Source: Apteryx mantelli
Taxonomy: Eukaryota > Chordata > Aves > Apterygiformes > Apterygidae
DNA length: 64,000 nt
Direction: 5' to 3'
Assembly: GCF_036417845.1 (NCBI RefSeq)
Contig: NC_089981.1
Span: forward strand, 76,797,268 to 76,861,267
Translations under genes and position numbers: made by a program
The notes under the pieces: model-generated
Databases searched by the model: none
Told to the model about the DNA's origin: nothing
What the model saw: the letters and a program-made list of their open reading frames with translations, nothing else
Shown: one piece after another, positions 1 to 13,500 of the stretch
Layout: every line of letters starts with the position of its first letter
Position numbering within the stretch: the stretch's first letter is position 1

Positions 1-1204
1 AGGCAAGAAGTTTAAAGGCCTGAATCATCAAGAAAGGCTGACAGCTTCAAAGGAGATTGCTAAGGAAGTTCACAGATGATTCTAACTCCCTCCATATTAC
101 ATTGTGCTTTCTAATTCCTTACTGCTAGACCCAGTTTCCCCTCAGAAGCATGTGGTGCTCTGCCATTGAGTACACCCAGATGCACCACCTAATGATGTTT
201 TGATTTCAGTGCCCAGTACCTCACACTACCTAGAACTTCCTTCCTATTTCAGCACGTTCAAATGACATGACAAAAATTCTGATGTTCTTCCCACCCTACC
301 ACATGGCCCATTGTGCCCAGCGTTCACTGTCACCCTGCTGTCCCTCACTTGCAGAACCATCCTACAGCCAAAGCTTACTTAATTTGTATTTGTGGCTTCA
401 AAATTTTGGCATTGTGTCTTTCGGCAGGACTGAAATTAGAAGAAGCTGTTCCATGACTGGTTTGGACCTGGTTGAAACCTTGCAAGAGTAGTTGATTTCT
501 AATGCTTTTACTATGTTTTGAAACTAATCTTAATTCAATCTTAAACATGAACACTAGCCTAAAGGTAAATGTTAGCTTTTGCAGACATTTCTGAATTTAG
601 AGCCAACAGCAGTCTGAATGACGAGTCACTATTACAAATGACTTCTGACTTTAGTAAACTTATATTTAACTGCTTGTCTTGGAAAAGTAGGGAAGGGAGA
701 AAAACAGTGTCAAAATGGGGTGAATTATATTCCTGTCGGTGTGGCCAGAATTGCAGGGATTACAAAGGACTTGAGAACTGTATGAAGTAGTATAGAAGGG
801 ACAGTATGAATACAGAGGAAGAGCTGGGACAAGAAGAGCCACTTTCATGTCCAGACTTTTTTCCCCAAGGTTTTCCTTAGGCAGGAAGAGAATGTTTGGG
901 TGCCAAAAGGTGGGAGTTGCCTTCCTACAGTAGTTCTGCAGTTCGTCATTCAGAGGGAGACAGGATTTTTGTCAGAAAAACTAGGAAGTCAGGATAAATA
1001 TTTGATTTAATACTTGTCTTGGTGTAAGACTTTCAGTGGAGTGTAACGAGTTAAGTTTTTTCTCTGTTATGTAACAGATATTTTAGACACAACTTATGTT
1101 TACCTTGTATTTTATGGTCTTTCAAATATGCCAAGAAATAACCTGATTCTTTTGAACAAATGTTTCATTTCCTACAACAAAGCTATCTTTTAAATTATTT
1201 TCAG
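1..1204 (+). other. WDR25: WDR25 intron, 3' part
   Basis: This is the sequence upstream of the penultimate WDR25 coding exon. It ends in an ordinary acceptor, a T-rich tract followed by TTTTCAG at 1198-1204. No segment in it resembles an earlier WDR25 exon, and the short open frames carry no recognisable protein. It is AT-rich and apparently non-repetitive. The assignment to a WDR25 intron follows from the exon that starts at 1205. Confidence 0.8.
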
Positions 1205-1345
1205 GAGCGTTACACTTGTCCAAGTCTGTCTCTGCACCCAAAAGAGTCTGTATTTGTTGCTCAGACAAATGGAAACTACATGGCATTGTTTTCTTCCCAG
1301 CGACCTTACCGAATCAACAAAAAGAAAAGATATGAAGGACATAAG
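1205..1345 (+). CDS. WDR25: WDR25 penultimate coding exon
   Basis: The exon is 141 nt (47 codons), is phase 0 at both ends, and is flanked by TTTTCAG and by the donor GTATC. It encodes [17 protein letters not shown] and, further on, [12 protein letters not shown] and KKKRYEGHK. This matches WDR25, a WD40 beta-propeller protein of poorly defined function, over the stretch just before its last two repeats. The blade pattern is visible: a strand with SLHP, then the [13 protein letters not shown] strand. An in-frame ATG lies upstream at 1160, but it is in the intron and is not a start codon. The next exon joins in frame. Identification is by family memory, with the exon borders read from splice consensus. 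The only other possibility is a related WD40 gene, which the BEGAIN neighbour makes unlikely. Confidence 0.93.
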
Positions 1346-1720
1346 GTATCTTTCTTCACTGAAAACTTAGTATTCAAGCCTAGAAGTAAGACAGATAACA
1401 AAGTATCAGTGCTTTTTAATATATCTGCTGATAGTGTTGGAGTATAAATGAATGATAGAAATTAATTGGCTTGCTTTGCTTTCCTGTATTTTAATCAGTT
1501 TTGAATCATATACACTGAGTAAAATAGTTATTAGAAGACTTGGTGAACAGTTAATAGCTTGATTAATTATGTGTTATAGCTATATCTTAATACACACCTG
1601 GAGAAATCATTAGTGCATGTTTATTTAGAGATACGTTTTTGTACCATGGTCATTTTCAGTAGATCACAATGAACTTACCTAATCAGTATCAGGAGTTTAC
1701 ACTATTATTGATTTTTACAG
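1346..1720 (+). other. WDR25: WDR25 last intron (375 nt)
   Basis: A short intron runs from GTATC at 1346 to a T-rich acceptor ending TTTTTACAG at 1720. Both flanking exons are in phase 0 here. The open frame runs on past the exon end to about 1447, which is a read-through artefact rather than coding sequence. Nothing else is seen in it. Confidence 0.85.
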
Positions 1721-1942
1721 GTGGAAGGATTTGCAGTGGGCTGTGAATTTTCTCCAGATGGAACACTCCTGATGACAGGAAGTTCAGATGGCAAAGTGTT
1801 TTTCTACAACTATAATACTGCTAGGATTATTCGCACTTTGTCTGCACATAGGGAAGCCTGTGTGAGTGCAACATTTCACCCAGTCTTGCCATCACTCCTT
1901 GCAACATGTGACTGGGCTGGAGAAATCAAGATTTGGCAATAA
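1721..1942 (+). CDS. WDR25: WDR25 terminal coding exon
   Basis: The exon encodes 73 residues and the stop codon TAA at 1940-1942. The first codon is GTG (Val), read from the splice acceptor and not as a start. Two WD40 blades are visible. The first runs from GCEFSPDG through SSDGKVFFYNYNTAR to LSAH. The second runs from CVSATFHPVLPSLLATC to GEIKIWQ, where the final W is the WD-position residue. This is the usual WDR25 C-terminus, with no truncation or frameshift. The protein is expected to be a scaffold-type propeller; no catalytic residues are expected or seen. WDR25 sits directly next to BEGAIN in other amniotes, which agrees with the gene at 26263. Confidence 0.95.
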   Translation: MEGFAVGCEFSPDGTLLMTGSSDGKVFFYNYNTARIIRTLSAHREACVSATFHPVLPSLLATCDWAGEIKIWQ

Positions 1943-2670
1943 CAAGCCATAGTTACTTTTCAGGATGTCTACTGTGAGCCTATCAAAGGCATAGGGTCAG
2001 GTGTTTCAGAATGGATAAGTCAAGGTATGCAATGCGAATTTTTGTTATGAGTAGAAGAGATTTTTTTTTTTTTCTGTGACCTTTAAATGTGTGCTTTGAT
2101 AATACAATTAAGCTGATCTTGTGGTTAGTTGATAAAGAATTGGTCTTACTCTCTTCCCAGGCATTGGCCACAGATTTCTGCCTTTTTTATGTCAACATTC
2201 TTGTGCTCATCTAGCCCTAGACTGGCTTGAGTAGCTAAACTTGAAGAAAATTATTAATCTTTTTCTGTAGCTTTTCACTACAGCTTTCTTAAACTAGTTT
2301 TTCATTAGTTTAGCTCTCTCCCTGGTCACTGAAGGGTCAGACAAGCACCAGTGTAATTCAGGGGAAAACAGCTTCCTCTACACACAGGAAAGCAGGTGGG
2401 ATTGCCTCTTTTGGAAATAGGTGGCCTTTTGATCAGCTCAGCTTATTGTAAAATTTAAAAGAATCATCTTTGTCTTTTACATCTTTAGTGTGAAAGAATT
2501 CTAAGGCAAGATTTTCAAGATAATGAGTTAATTCTGGAAGTCAATAGGTTAGTGTTCTCAAAATCTCATATCTAAACTTAAGAGTTTTAAACTTGTTTTT
2601 GTGACTGTATAAACAAAGTAAACTGTGTAAATATTTTTACTAAAAAAATAAAACACTTTTTTACATGGTG
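1943..2670 (+). other. WDR25: WDR25 3' UTR
   Basis: This is the untranslated tail after the TAA. It includes a T run at about 2061-2073 and ends after an AATAAA signal. The right end is estimated from the signal and the GT/T-rich stretch that follows; no transcript evidence is available. Confidence 0.7.
2647..2652 (+). terminator. WDR25: WDR25 polyadenylation signal
   Basis: AATAAA is followed within about 20-50 nt by TGGTGTCTGTATTTCTGTTT, a GT/T-rich downstream element. It lies about 700 nt after the WDR25 stop and is the best-formed signal in the region. Confidence 0.75.
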
Positions 2671-5129
2671 TCTGTATTTCTGTTTTACTCTTGTGCTCTT
2701 GACAAGTTAGTACTTAAGACTCTCAGGGAATCAATACTTGTGAGAAAATCAATATGCTACTTTATGTAATTTATTGCAAACACACATGGAACCTTACAAA
2801 GGCTTATAAACGGTAGTAAAAAAAAGAAATCCTTTAAGGAATGTGGGAAGACCGACTCATTTCCCCATATTTCTTCATTCTTTAGCTTATATATTGTCAC
2901 TTAGAAAATTGTCATCAGGTTATTCTGTGCAGGGGATGCTCATTGACATTCAGATTGGAGCTGGGCCATTCTGCAGCAAATAGAAAATTCATTAGGCATA
3001 ACTGTGCATTTGCATATGTATAGATTGCTTGTAAACTTATTTTTAACTTTGCATTCCCTGAACTTGCATTGCTTGAATCTGGAAATCATTGTAATACATT
3101 TTGTGTGTGTGTCTTTGTGCATATGGACACACACATGTATTGTATAGGCAATATGTATTCTCAACCTTAATTCCGTATAAATATAGCATGTTATCTTGCA
3201 GTGAGTACTATTAGCTTGACTTATGTTTGGTCAGATAGGTCTATAAATGTATTTTAATACAGAACATCATTCTGAATAGATTGTCTCTGTCATAGAATCC
3301 AGAAAGCGTGTGTAATAGTAATGTTTCATGTGTAACTTTTATTCTTTTGAGGTGTTGTTACACAAATACAAAAGCTCTTTATCATTTTTCATATACTTGG
3401 TTAAAATGACTTTTTCAGAGAGAGTTTCTTGGAAGACTCTTGCAAATGGCATTTGAATTAAGTAATGAGGGAAATATGTTCCATTTGTTTGTAGTTTGTG
3501 TTCCTTTTAGTTTGTACATAAGCCTGTATCAAGACTTTGGATCCAGTTTTCCTTGAACTTTTAGATTGTTTGAAATCTGGATCCAAATATTGTGGCTTAA
3601 AAACGTACGTAGTCTTAATCTTCTTATCAGCAGCTATGATGGATTTTAACAAAGGGCACTGAATTTTAGTGAACCATGCAACTTAATGCAAATAGCTGGG
3701 GAGGCTGGTCCCCCCCCACTCTCCAGAGTGTTCTCAATTTCTTGCTTCCTTTTTTGGCAGTTAGCTGTTCCATAGTACCTGGATTTTGCACTTCTGTTCT
3801 CAATTGTCTCTCTAGCATACAAGCTAACGGTATCCTTTCAGTGATGACTGGCTCAGTGATTTGGTGAGTTACTCCTAATTCAAGCTGTGGTACTAGGTTT
3901 TATGGGATTCTTTCTAGACCTTCTCCGTAAATGTCAGAAGGAGTTCAGCTGAAAATGACAGAGTAAGTGCCTATATTTTGGCAGGCTGAGTAACAACTGT
4001 ACTGCATTTTATAAGAGTCTCTGTATCTCTTTCTGTCCAGCTATTTAGTTCAAAAGCTGCTATTGCCACTTTAAAACTTCTGGTAATCGGTTGTGTCTAT
4101 AGGAAGGATGGGCAGTACTGTAATATATCCTTTTATCTCTTCAAGAGATTATCTTGGGCTGTTATGTGATTAAATACAGTGCTGAAAGGCCTCTGAGATA
4201 ATGTGAGCCCATGCTAGAAATGTCTTATTGAATCAGGCCCCAGTCTACTTGATGGCTGCTGTATATCTGAATGAGGCTGCTAGAGAATGCTGACGCTGAG
4301 AGAGGCTCTGGATAGAGTGAAAGATCGGAGAGAACAGTCTCTGGGAATCATTGCCAATGTTGTATAGAAAAGTAACCTCATCTTGTAATTCTGCCTGTGT
4401 TCTTAGAGTTTGATTTATGTCCTGAGGCAAAGGCCTAATACAGATTCTGGTGTCTGGCATTTAAGCTTCCTGGAATTATCTTGCAAGTATAAATTTTAGA
4501 CAATATATATATTAAAAAAAAAGCTTAAATTTGATTAAAGGTAGTAGAGAACAATAAAAGAAATTTGATACTGTATGATCTTAAAGGAATTTTAAAATTC
4601 AATTACATTTGTGTCAGACTTTCAAGATGACTGGAGCTGTAATTACTTATGAGATCCAGCCAAAGTTTTATAATGCAATGAAATAATATTCACAACATTA
4701 TCTTGTTAAAATCTTTCTAATATAAAACTGATTAAAACAAACTGAAATTTAATCATTGAAAATATTTTAGCATAGTGGTATCAATTAAGTTATTATGATT
4801 CAAAGACAAATTCTTCCTCACAATCTTATGTAATGAACTATAATCAAAAAATATCCACATTGCTGCATCATTCTGCAATTACAAAATACTGTTTGGGCTG
4901 CAAACAAGGATTATTATGGTCAGAAGAATCTTTTAGAATGTAATGAATTATTGGTTAATTAATTTTATTCATAAAATGGTAATCTAGAAATATTTGAATC
5001 TTGCTTTGAGAGCAGTTCTAGCTTTGTACATAGCCCTACAAGGCATTGTATATTAGAGCCAAACTAAAGATCTTCACCATTTTGAAATGATCTAGGCTGT
5101 GTAAATAAACAAGACAGATTTGTTCTAAT

Positions 5130-5400
5130 CTGTTTTGCACTGTATCAAATGTAATAATGCGAATCTCTACCACATTATTATTTGCTACTGGAGCATTATT
5201 AATTTGGGGTGTCAGAGGATGCAAATTACTCAACTATGCCCTTATCTCAAAAACCTGCTAATTAACAGGCAGTTAGAATCACTGTGTTCGCTCAGCTGCA
5301 ATGCTTTTGGTGAGTCACTAAATCCCTCAACTATAGGCCTAATCGGGAAAATAGGGTATGGCAATACAATGAAATGACCCTTTCCGTAGGGAACAGGCAA
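5130..5400. promoter_or_regulatory. Possible conserved non-coding element with octamer
   Basis: This non-repetitive, AT-rich block contains a perfect POU/octamer motif ATGCAAAT at 5219-5226, several ATTA/TAAT homeodomain cores (for example CATTATTATTTGC near 5172 and GCTAATTAAC near 5257) and a TGAGTCA AP-1-like site near 5311. This density is typical of vertebrate enhancers, but such short motifs also occur by chance, and conservation cannot be judged from one sequence. Confidence 0.25.
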
Positions 5401-7500
5401 ATTTAAATCTATAAGATTATGGCAGAACAGAGCAAAACCAGGAGATCAAAAAATCATGGGATTTCAAACTTTCCTTTATCCTGCTTTTAAGACAGAGTTT
5501 ACATTGCTTTCAACTGAAAATATTTGCTCTGGTTTTGTTGGTTAACCTTCAGCTTATTCTCTTAATCCCACCCCCTCCTACCACTTCTTGCATCCTCACT
5601 GTTTCATTCTCAGTTTTTCTGTCCTCATTTCAGCACCTTGTCTTCTGCATTTAGATATGTAGTAGTTTATATGCTTACACTGTATTCATCTCCTCTTCAG
5701 TACATTTCTTTTCATTTTGCTGTGCTCTAACTTCTGCCTTTCAGGCTTTCGTTCTGGCTGTCCTTAGAAAGGTAGCCAGAAATCCCAGAACACTTGCACT
5801 CCTTTCTTGTCTTTCTCTGCTTTCCAGCTTTAATGAGACATCTTACTTTTAGATATTCTCTCCTCTTTCTTAGCTTCTTTTCTGTCTACTTCTCTTTCTA
5901 CCTTTGATTACTGCTTTACTGTCTTGTAGATCCTTTCTATTATAGGCTGTCCTGCAAGTTGCATCTACATCAGTATTTTAGTTTGCCAGAAATGCACTTT
6001 TTAAAAAGATCTCCCAATTGCTGTCACTTGCAATGCTTTGTTTCACAGAGTACACAAACAGCAGCACTTCTTTCAAGTGAAACTAAACCAGAAGATGAGC
6101 TCCAAAAGCATATTTAATGTGTGCCAACTGATGGGATTAGACAAGAGTTACTTTAAAGTATCCCCTACTGCCAAAGGCATGTAGTATGGATGTTGGGTTC
6201 TCAGAAATAAATGAGACAAACTCTACAAATTACTCTTGTTGGGCCATACTACTTGCTAGTGTAGACATAGCCTCAGTATTTGCAAAGAGTCTTTGGCACG
6301 TTCCCCTTTCTTTGATAAATATCTTACCTATCTCTTTATGACTCACCACTCTGTTCAGACTGGTCATATCTCTGATATTTTCACACTTCAAAGGGTGGAA
6401 ATCAGGGAATGACATTAATTTATGAAGGGGGGGGGGAACCCAATGATGTAAGTACTTGATCTCTGGTGGTAGTAAAACTTCACAGTAAAACAAACTGACT
6501 TCTGCACAGAATCTGATTAATTCTGGCATGTGTGAGGCCCTACTCTCCAAGTTAAGGCAGAGCAATCTAGTCTATAAGTGGGAATGATGGGTTGGTAGGT
6601 GTAAATATGGCTCCTTTTGTTGCCCTAAGGTGGAAGCTTAAAGGCACTAGGTTTATTCACCTCTGTGTCTCAGTCCTTGGATATCTCTCTACATAGGCTT
6701 ATTTAGAAATCTACCAGAAAATATCTAGGTAGCGCGTGGAAATGATAAAGCTTCATCCAAATGTCATTCTCCTTACATTTTCCCCATTTTGGATAAGTGC
6801 CTTTTAATCTAAAAATTGTTGCAGGAGCTCTTTGCACAAGGTTGAAATTCAGCAGTTGAAGATGCCTGAAATTGTGGTCCAGGCAGCTTCAGGTTGGATC
6901 TATTTGTCTCCAATTTTCATCAGCAGCGTCACAAAACTCTGGTAATGTTTCTAGTTCTGAAAGAAATTTATTAACAAGATTTTTGAAGTGTGTCCTTAGA
7001 AAAGTAATTTGTGTAACTTATGGATAAGTGTACTGTCTCTGGTACAGACCTGTTTACCTTAAGATAGCAAATTTCTTACGTTCAGGCTGTTACTATTCTC
7101 TTGTAAGCAAGCAACAAAGAATTACCTCACAATATCATTAGGTTTATCTTATCTGTAAACTATGCTATCTTTTATCTTGTACTGCATGGCCACCTCCTCT
7201 GTTACCTTCCTGTTATGTGATATAAGTAAATCCCAGAGCCCTTCTGCCTTTAGGTGCATAAAGAATGATCTAAGTTGAGTATCAGATAAAGAATATCATG
7301 ATACCTTATAAAGCAAACATTAGTTGATTCCTTCTCTCACTTTTGTGTTTTGAGTACAAAAAAGAAAATGATACTTGTGCCATTAATATGAACCATGCAT
7401 TCTGTGAACTGTAGATCAAACATCTACAGAACTTTTATCTTCTCAGATGTCTTTTTCATTCCCTGCTCTGGTACGGAAGTAGTGAGAATTGTATGGGAGT

Positions 7501-7547
7501 GTTTTTTTTTGTTTTGTTTTGTTTGTTTGGTTGGTTGGTTTTTTTTA
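7501..7547. repeat. Low-complexity T/GTTTT/GGTT tract
   Basis: A run of T is followed by GTTTT units, then GGTTGGTTGGTT and another T run. It is simple sequence with no coding content. Confidence 0.85.
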
Positions 7548-10129
7548 ATACATAATTTTCCTAGATGATTTTAATACTGGAGAGAGAGGAAGGCATGGGG
7601 TTCCTCTACAAGTATGAAAGGAAGTAACATCTCTGTTCAGTTTACTGTACTGTTCATCTCAAACTCTGTTCATTTTGCCTTCTTTCTTTCTTTATAATGG
7701 TTCAGAAATTAAATGACTGTTGGTAAGCACTCAGGTGAATTGCAACCTGATGTAAAGAGGTAATATTTGAGTCTTTGAATACTCTCCATAGGATGTGTGG
7801 TATGAACAGATCTGGAAATATGTAGAAATTCCTCTTTTTTTTCTTTTTATCTGGCACAATACATGTAGGAGAGATTAATATCAATCCCCCACAATTTATA
7901 GTCTAAGACTCAGTTCTGCAAGGCTTTTATGTAGTGCTTAAATTGACAATGTGCATGATTTTCTTCAGAGATGCTCTCCTAGAGCTGGAGTGAAGGGTAA
8001 CAGTACACACAGGGCACAATCTATGAAAGCTTTATAGAATAGTAGGAGGTTAGAAGGAAAAGGGAGAATGTGCTTGGAGGGCAAGTGGCAATATCAGGTG
8101 ACAAATGACATAGAAGATAAGACCAGAAACAGGAGAAGAAAGCAAAGAGGAATGGATGTAACTAATCACAGAACATGAGAAGGAAATATGAAAAGCTTAA
8201 TACTATTCATAAAAATGTATACATCAGCTGTATCAGAGAAAGGAATGCACCAGGCCTTGAAAGTGAGGGTAGATATGAGACATGAATAAAACAAGCCAGA
8301 GCATCTAGTTCTTGGAAGACATTTAGATTTCACAGCGGTGTCTGTTAGTGAAGAACATACTGCACCTTTGGCCAAAGAGGGTGACTGTTCAGAAACCTTT
8401 AACAGACTGTGGTGAATGCCTGGTTGTGTAAGCTGAAGTCAGTGAAGCTAGAAGATACGTCAGCTGAGCACTGCCTCCTGTAGCAAGCTGGGTAGAATAA
8501 GGAGCTACTTGAATAGGTCCTCTGTATATTTCTATTCTTGTCAAAGTCTCAAACTACTACAACTAGGGGTAGCTCCATAGCCCTTTTCAGATGAACGAAC
8601 CTTGCTGTGCTCATGCCACAAGCTTGCTAGACCTGTGTAGTTGTGGTTGTTTGGTGATGGCCTCTAGCTAACAAATCTGCCTCTGAGCAGATGAGTTTCT
8701 TGCTCAGGCCATATTGCCATGCCAGCCAGAGCAGGTAGCTTTTGTTCTGTTCGGATTGCACCTATCTGTAAAAGACAATGTAAATTTGCCACCAGGTTGC
8801 TGCTGAGCTTGCAGGACAACCCTGCAGAATAGTGTAGTTTAGTTAACTCCAGTATTCTTAGCAGTCTAGTTGTGGCTGCTTGCAAGTTCAGGTGAATTGC
8901 AAAATTCACCTGAGAAGCTGCATACTTCCCTGGGCAATTGGCATTTTGAGTCCTTTACAGAGAAGGCAGCAGAGCCATGCGTTATATGATTATTAAAGTA
9001 AAGACAGTGCTTTTGGGATTCAAGCTCCTCTCATAATTTACATTTGGATCTCTGGTTTCTACTTAAGAAGTGCACTTTTTAACAATCTTTTTATTAATGA
9101 TGTATAGAATATTTTCTTTGGTTTTGAACATACCAGCTAAGCTACTATACTAATTACATACCTTTAGGGATTTTTGCTATTTGTTGTGTTTTGAATGCCC
9201 TTCAGAGAGGGAAATTTGGAAGTGAGAAGTCTGAGGTTTTTCTGAGGGATTCAACAATATCTCCTGTGATTTTTACAACTGCATATGTTAAGGTGCATGT
9301 TCTTTGGTGCAAATGAACTAAAAGCCACTGTAATTACTGAAGATGTGTCCTTTCTTATGAAATAAAAATGTAACCAGGACCTGGAGAAAACATAATCCTT
9401 GGTTTAAATGCTTGTATTTTGACCAACTTGTAAGAGGCTTTAATACTCTTGAAAATCCTGTGTTCAGATTGAGATATGATTATACAAATACTTGATATAC
9501 AAAGTGGCCTTTGAATTGACATTGGTACCACTTCATCCACCAAGCAGAAACTCCTAGTTTCATGTTCCAGTATGACTGTTTAGTGGGTCTGGGCCTTGGC
9601 ACTGGGGAGACTGCTTTTCTGCTCATGTAATGTAGTCACAGGTACAAATAATGGGGAGAAAAAAGATGGCTTTCTTTCCTTCCCATTTTCTGTAATATGT
9701 TTTAAAGGATGCTGGAGCATTCCTGCAGGGACTGCAGTCCTAAAAAGCCCAGGATGTTCACCTTTGCAATATGTTTGAAAATGCCTTTTATACAGGTGTC
9801 TGCCAAGGGAGGCCTTTGAGAGACATGAGATACATTTCATGATCTGCATGGAGATCTTGGCTAAGAACAGTTTTAGATTAGGTTTTCCAAATCTACTAGG
9901 AGGACTTCTGAATAAACTCTGTTCCCCAGTATGAAATTTAACTACTGGGAAAGAGTGATCTTGCTTATCCCAGGACTTCTACTGAAAGGGTCTTTCAATT
10001 ACCCTGCAGAAATTTCTCTTGAAACAAACTCACTTAAGGCTAGTGCTGTATTCAATTATTTTTTTTGGCCACAAAACTCTCCAACTTTCATTTGATGATA
10101 GCATTTTTATTGAAGTTAGGAAGCCTTTT

Positions 10130-10570
10130 TCAACATATCTTTCCACCAAATTCCTCTAGTTTAATAAATTCCCATTAGCGAGGGATTAATTATTCATGAA
10201 CCTGAGATCTTCATGGAATGCAATAACTGTATGAGGCAATAAAAAATAGTTTCATACGAGAACTTTTAAGAGTAAAATTTTGGCAATAATTTGAGTAAAT
10301 TAAAGCAAAAATATCAATAGACTCTTCAAATATTTTCAAGATATTTCTAGAGGGATGTTATTTTTTCTTCATAACACAAGGGCTCATCATTTGCTCCTGA
10401 AATTAATAGCTCTGTTTTTATTTTTAGCATTCATAATTAAACATTAATTTGATCTCTGAATGCTTACATTTCAAATTGTGCAATCATTCCCTTTTGAGCA
10501 AGTGCTGCTCTAAATCTCAGTGAGAAAAATTCATGACGATTAAGTACATTTGAAGTGTTACTACATTATC
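10130..10570. promoter_or_regulatory. AT-rich non-repetitive block, possible enhancer
   Basis: This very AT-rich stretch has many TAAT/ATTA cores, including GGATTAATTATTCATGAA ending at 10200, and no visible transposon signature. It resembles the developmental non-coding elements common near neural genes. That reading is inference only. Confidence 0.2.
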
Positions 10571-13500
10571 TGGATGATTTATTTTTGCATTCATGCAGGG
10601 CCCCGTCCAATCTATGCTGAAGTTGCTGTTGGTCATAAATGACTCAATAGGAATTCCAGTAAAGGTTTCCTCACAACATCACTGTGCAAGTCTAGCTACT
10701 CTGAGTTTCTGTACAGATGTCCTCTTTTCACTTTTAAACCTAACTTCTGCCGCATGTCTCAAGAACTGTTTTAAATTCCCTGGTGTTTTGCTGTTATTTG
10801 TTTCTCTGCTTCTAATATTTTTCTGCTTGTCTATCCTTAACACCTCCTCAGGACAAGAACTACTTTGTTACTGAATGTCTGTAAAGTACCCTTCCTGTCA
10901 TGGGCACAATCACAAAAAAAACTGGTGACAGAAGACTTTCGGATATCAGTTTTATCTGGCCCATAGTGAACATGCTAAAACGTGGCTGTGTCTCAGAGGT
11001 TACGTATGTATTAATACAACAAGAGCATCGTTAATCTCTCTATTTTGAATGTCATTTTTCATCAGCCAAAGAATATGGTGATTTATGAAAAAGGAAAACA
11101 TCAAACATTTTCTGCTCATCCAGGCTACTAGTGTGGTGCCTCGTTTTCCAGAAACTGTAGCCTTCAGAACAGACATTTGTTTAGAAGTGATTTCAAGTGT
11201 TAAAATGTGCAACCAAGTGAAATAATAAAGCTTGTTTTTCTTTAATACCTCTTTGACCTTTTGGTTGCATCTAGGACTCTTCTGGTTTCTTCCTGTAATA
11301 CACTGTGAAGTTAAGCTTATGTTCTTTTTATCATGTTTGTTATAGGACAAGAGTTTCTGAAGTTTTGCTCATAGAGGACCACTTCACAGGAGCAGATATC
11401 AGGGTGAGAAAAGTATAATGCATGTGCCACTTCTCTCCATATCCTCCTAAGACAGCCCCAACTGCTGGATTTCTTTTCAGGTCCCTTGAACTCTAAGACT
11501 TGAGGCCTGTCAGAATGGTTTCCTCTTGGAAACAGAGACCCAGCTCAGTCTGAGCAATGTGTTGTCTCTGGAACAGGCAGATCTTGTGTGGCTTCTTGCT
11601 GTCATGCAAAGCCCTAGGAAAGGTAGGGGGAACCAGAGGAGTCCGAAATATGTAGAGGTGGGAATTTTTGGCTTCTGAAGGGCTGACAGCTTTGAGTGCT
11701 CAGCACTTACCCACGTTCTTATACAGCTGAAGTAACCTTGTGACTGCTACAGGGTCACAACCTCTACTGGCTGGTTGAAGATGCTCATAATTAAAAGTCT
11801 TTTTGCCAAATTTATATAGGACTTCCCAGGCTGCACTTCTGAAATTACTGATACAGAGTTTTGGAGGTTTTGGTAGCTGATGGTTTCAAAGGGTGTGCGG
11901 ACTCTGGACTAACCATCCAGCACATGCTTGTGTGCAAATATCACTTGAGAGAGGCCTTGATGGCAGTGGTAATCCACCCTGGTCATGTAGTCTGTAGAGT
12001 ACCAAAGTGTGTGCACATGGTGAGGCACAACACCTCCTCCTGAAAGGTTGGTCTTTAGCCCATCCAAGCCTGTGACAAAGCTGTCTTTTGCAGAATTGCT
12101 GGGAAACAGAAGCAGCCTAGTGTTTAGTAGCATTTTTAGGAAGTGTTCTGAAAACTTTAGTGCAATAAGTAAAAGAAATAGCGCTAACAGGTTGTCTTGC
12201 AACTTTATTATGAACAGGAAAGGTCTTTAGAGTCCAAATTCCAGGAGACCAAACACATCAAATCTCAGCCTGGCGCAGCTGTGGGCTGCACAAGCAGCAC
12301 TCTGCAAATGGAAATTGTCACAAGGAAAAACACATTTGGTAAGGAGAATGTTTTAGAAGAGTGAGCTCTTCACCTTTCAAGGAATCACACTGCCTAACTG
12401 GCACGTTGTTCCTCATGCTAATGTTATTGTGCAGTTTTGCATACTGATCACATTCTGTCTTTAAATTATGCTTTTATTTGTGTGGTAGTGGCCTGTCCCT
12501 CCTGTTAGTCTTTTCTGTGGCTGGGGTAAGAAATGCCTATCTAATTTTTATAACACAGCCAATTTGTTTCTCAGGTTTTGCACTGAATGTTCTCACTGTA
12601 AGGTTGAGACTCATCTGAATTATTAATTGGAAAATTTAATGATAAGAAAATTGTCATAATTTCAGTATTGGGAATAATACATATAATTTTGCAAGCTTTA
12701 TGATGGAAAATATCTTGCACCTAGTCAGGATGTGGATATAAATGCAAAGATAAACGAGCACACCAGCAAAAATTTCTGCTATTTTTCTAGGCAAACAATA
12801 TAATACAGCAATCAAATGGAAATCCATTTGTTAAATAGAATTCAGAGCAGGTTGCTGTAAGCTGCTGGTGAGGTTATGCTGACAAGGATCAAGATGGCTA
12901 GTTTATCTGTAGTTTGTATTCTAATTTGTCCAAATTCCTGAATAATTCTAATGTGATTCAGATGTGCAAGGCAATTAAATGTGATGGTCCACAGCCAGAT
13001 AGTGTAGTTTGTGTATCATCAGTAAGTTTAAAATAAGCCCTAATGCCTTTATAAGATTTGGTGTGTGGGTTGTCCTTAGGATGGCTAGAGGCATGAATTG
13101 AATGTACTGTAAATAAACTGTGGCATAAAAACTTTCATTAGTGCCCAGAAAGCAGAGAAAATACTGATGAATGTTGAAATGAGAACATCTGATTGCAGTG
13201 GGTAGCTCCTGCCTGACAGTTGTAGGGCTGGAGGAAAGAAAAATTCAGACAACACAGAGAGGGAAAAACCTGCTTCTGACACCACCATTAATTAGGAATA
13301 GTTTTGCAGAGGTCAATGGAGTTATGCTCTCAGGTTTTCCATCTCTGGTCTTCTGTATTTCTGCTGCCATGATGTTCATTTTGCAGATGTGGGCCTAAAA
13401 CACAAAGGGGCGCAGACCCTCAGGATGTCCCAATGAGCCTGTAGAAGAACTCAGAACTGATTGTCTCCCCTGATTTCCAGTGTCTCTATTGCCTGGACTG

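Larger units (their letters stand above)
2671..10129. other. Intergenic, WDR25-BEGAIN, left part
   Basis: No gene is supported here. The stretch is AT-rich with scattered simple repeats: a GT/AC-rich patch at about 3100-3135, a G run at about 6427-6436, and T/GTTTT/GGTT low complexity at 7501-7547. The longest open frame (about 111 codons, - strand, 6230-6565) spans the G run and shows no family features, so it is taken as chance. The part near 5130-5400 is listed separately. Confidence 0.7.

Noticed and set aside
6230..6565. 111-codon - strand intergenic frame
   Set aside because: It spans a G homopolymer and has no domain or splice context.
11000..11350. 116-codon - strand intergenic frame
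   Set aside because: No family match by eye, no promoter or polyA arrangement; random open frames of this size are expected in 64 kb.
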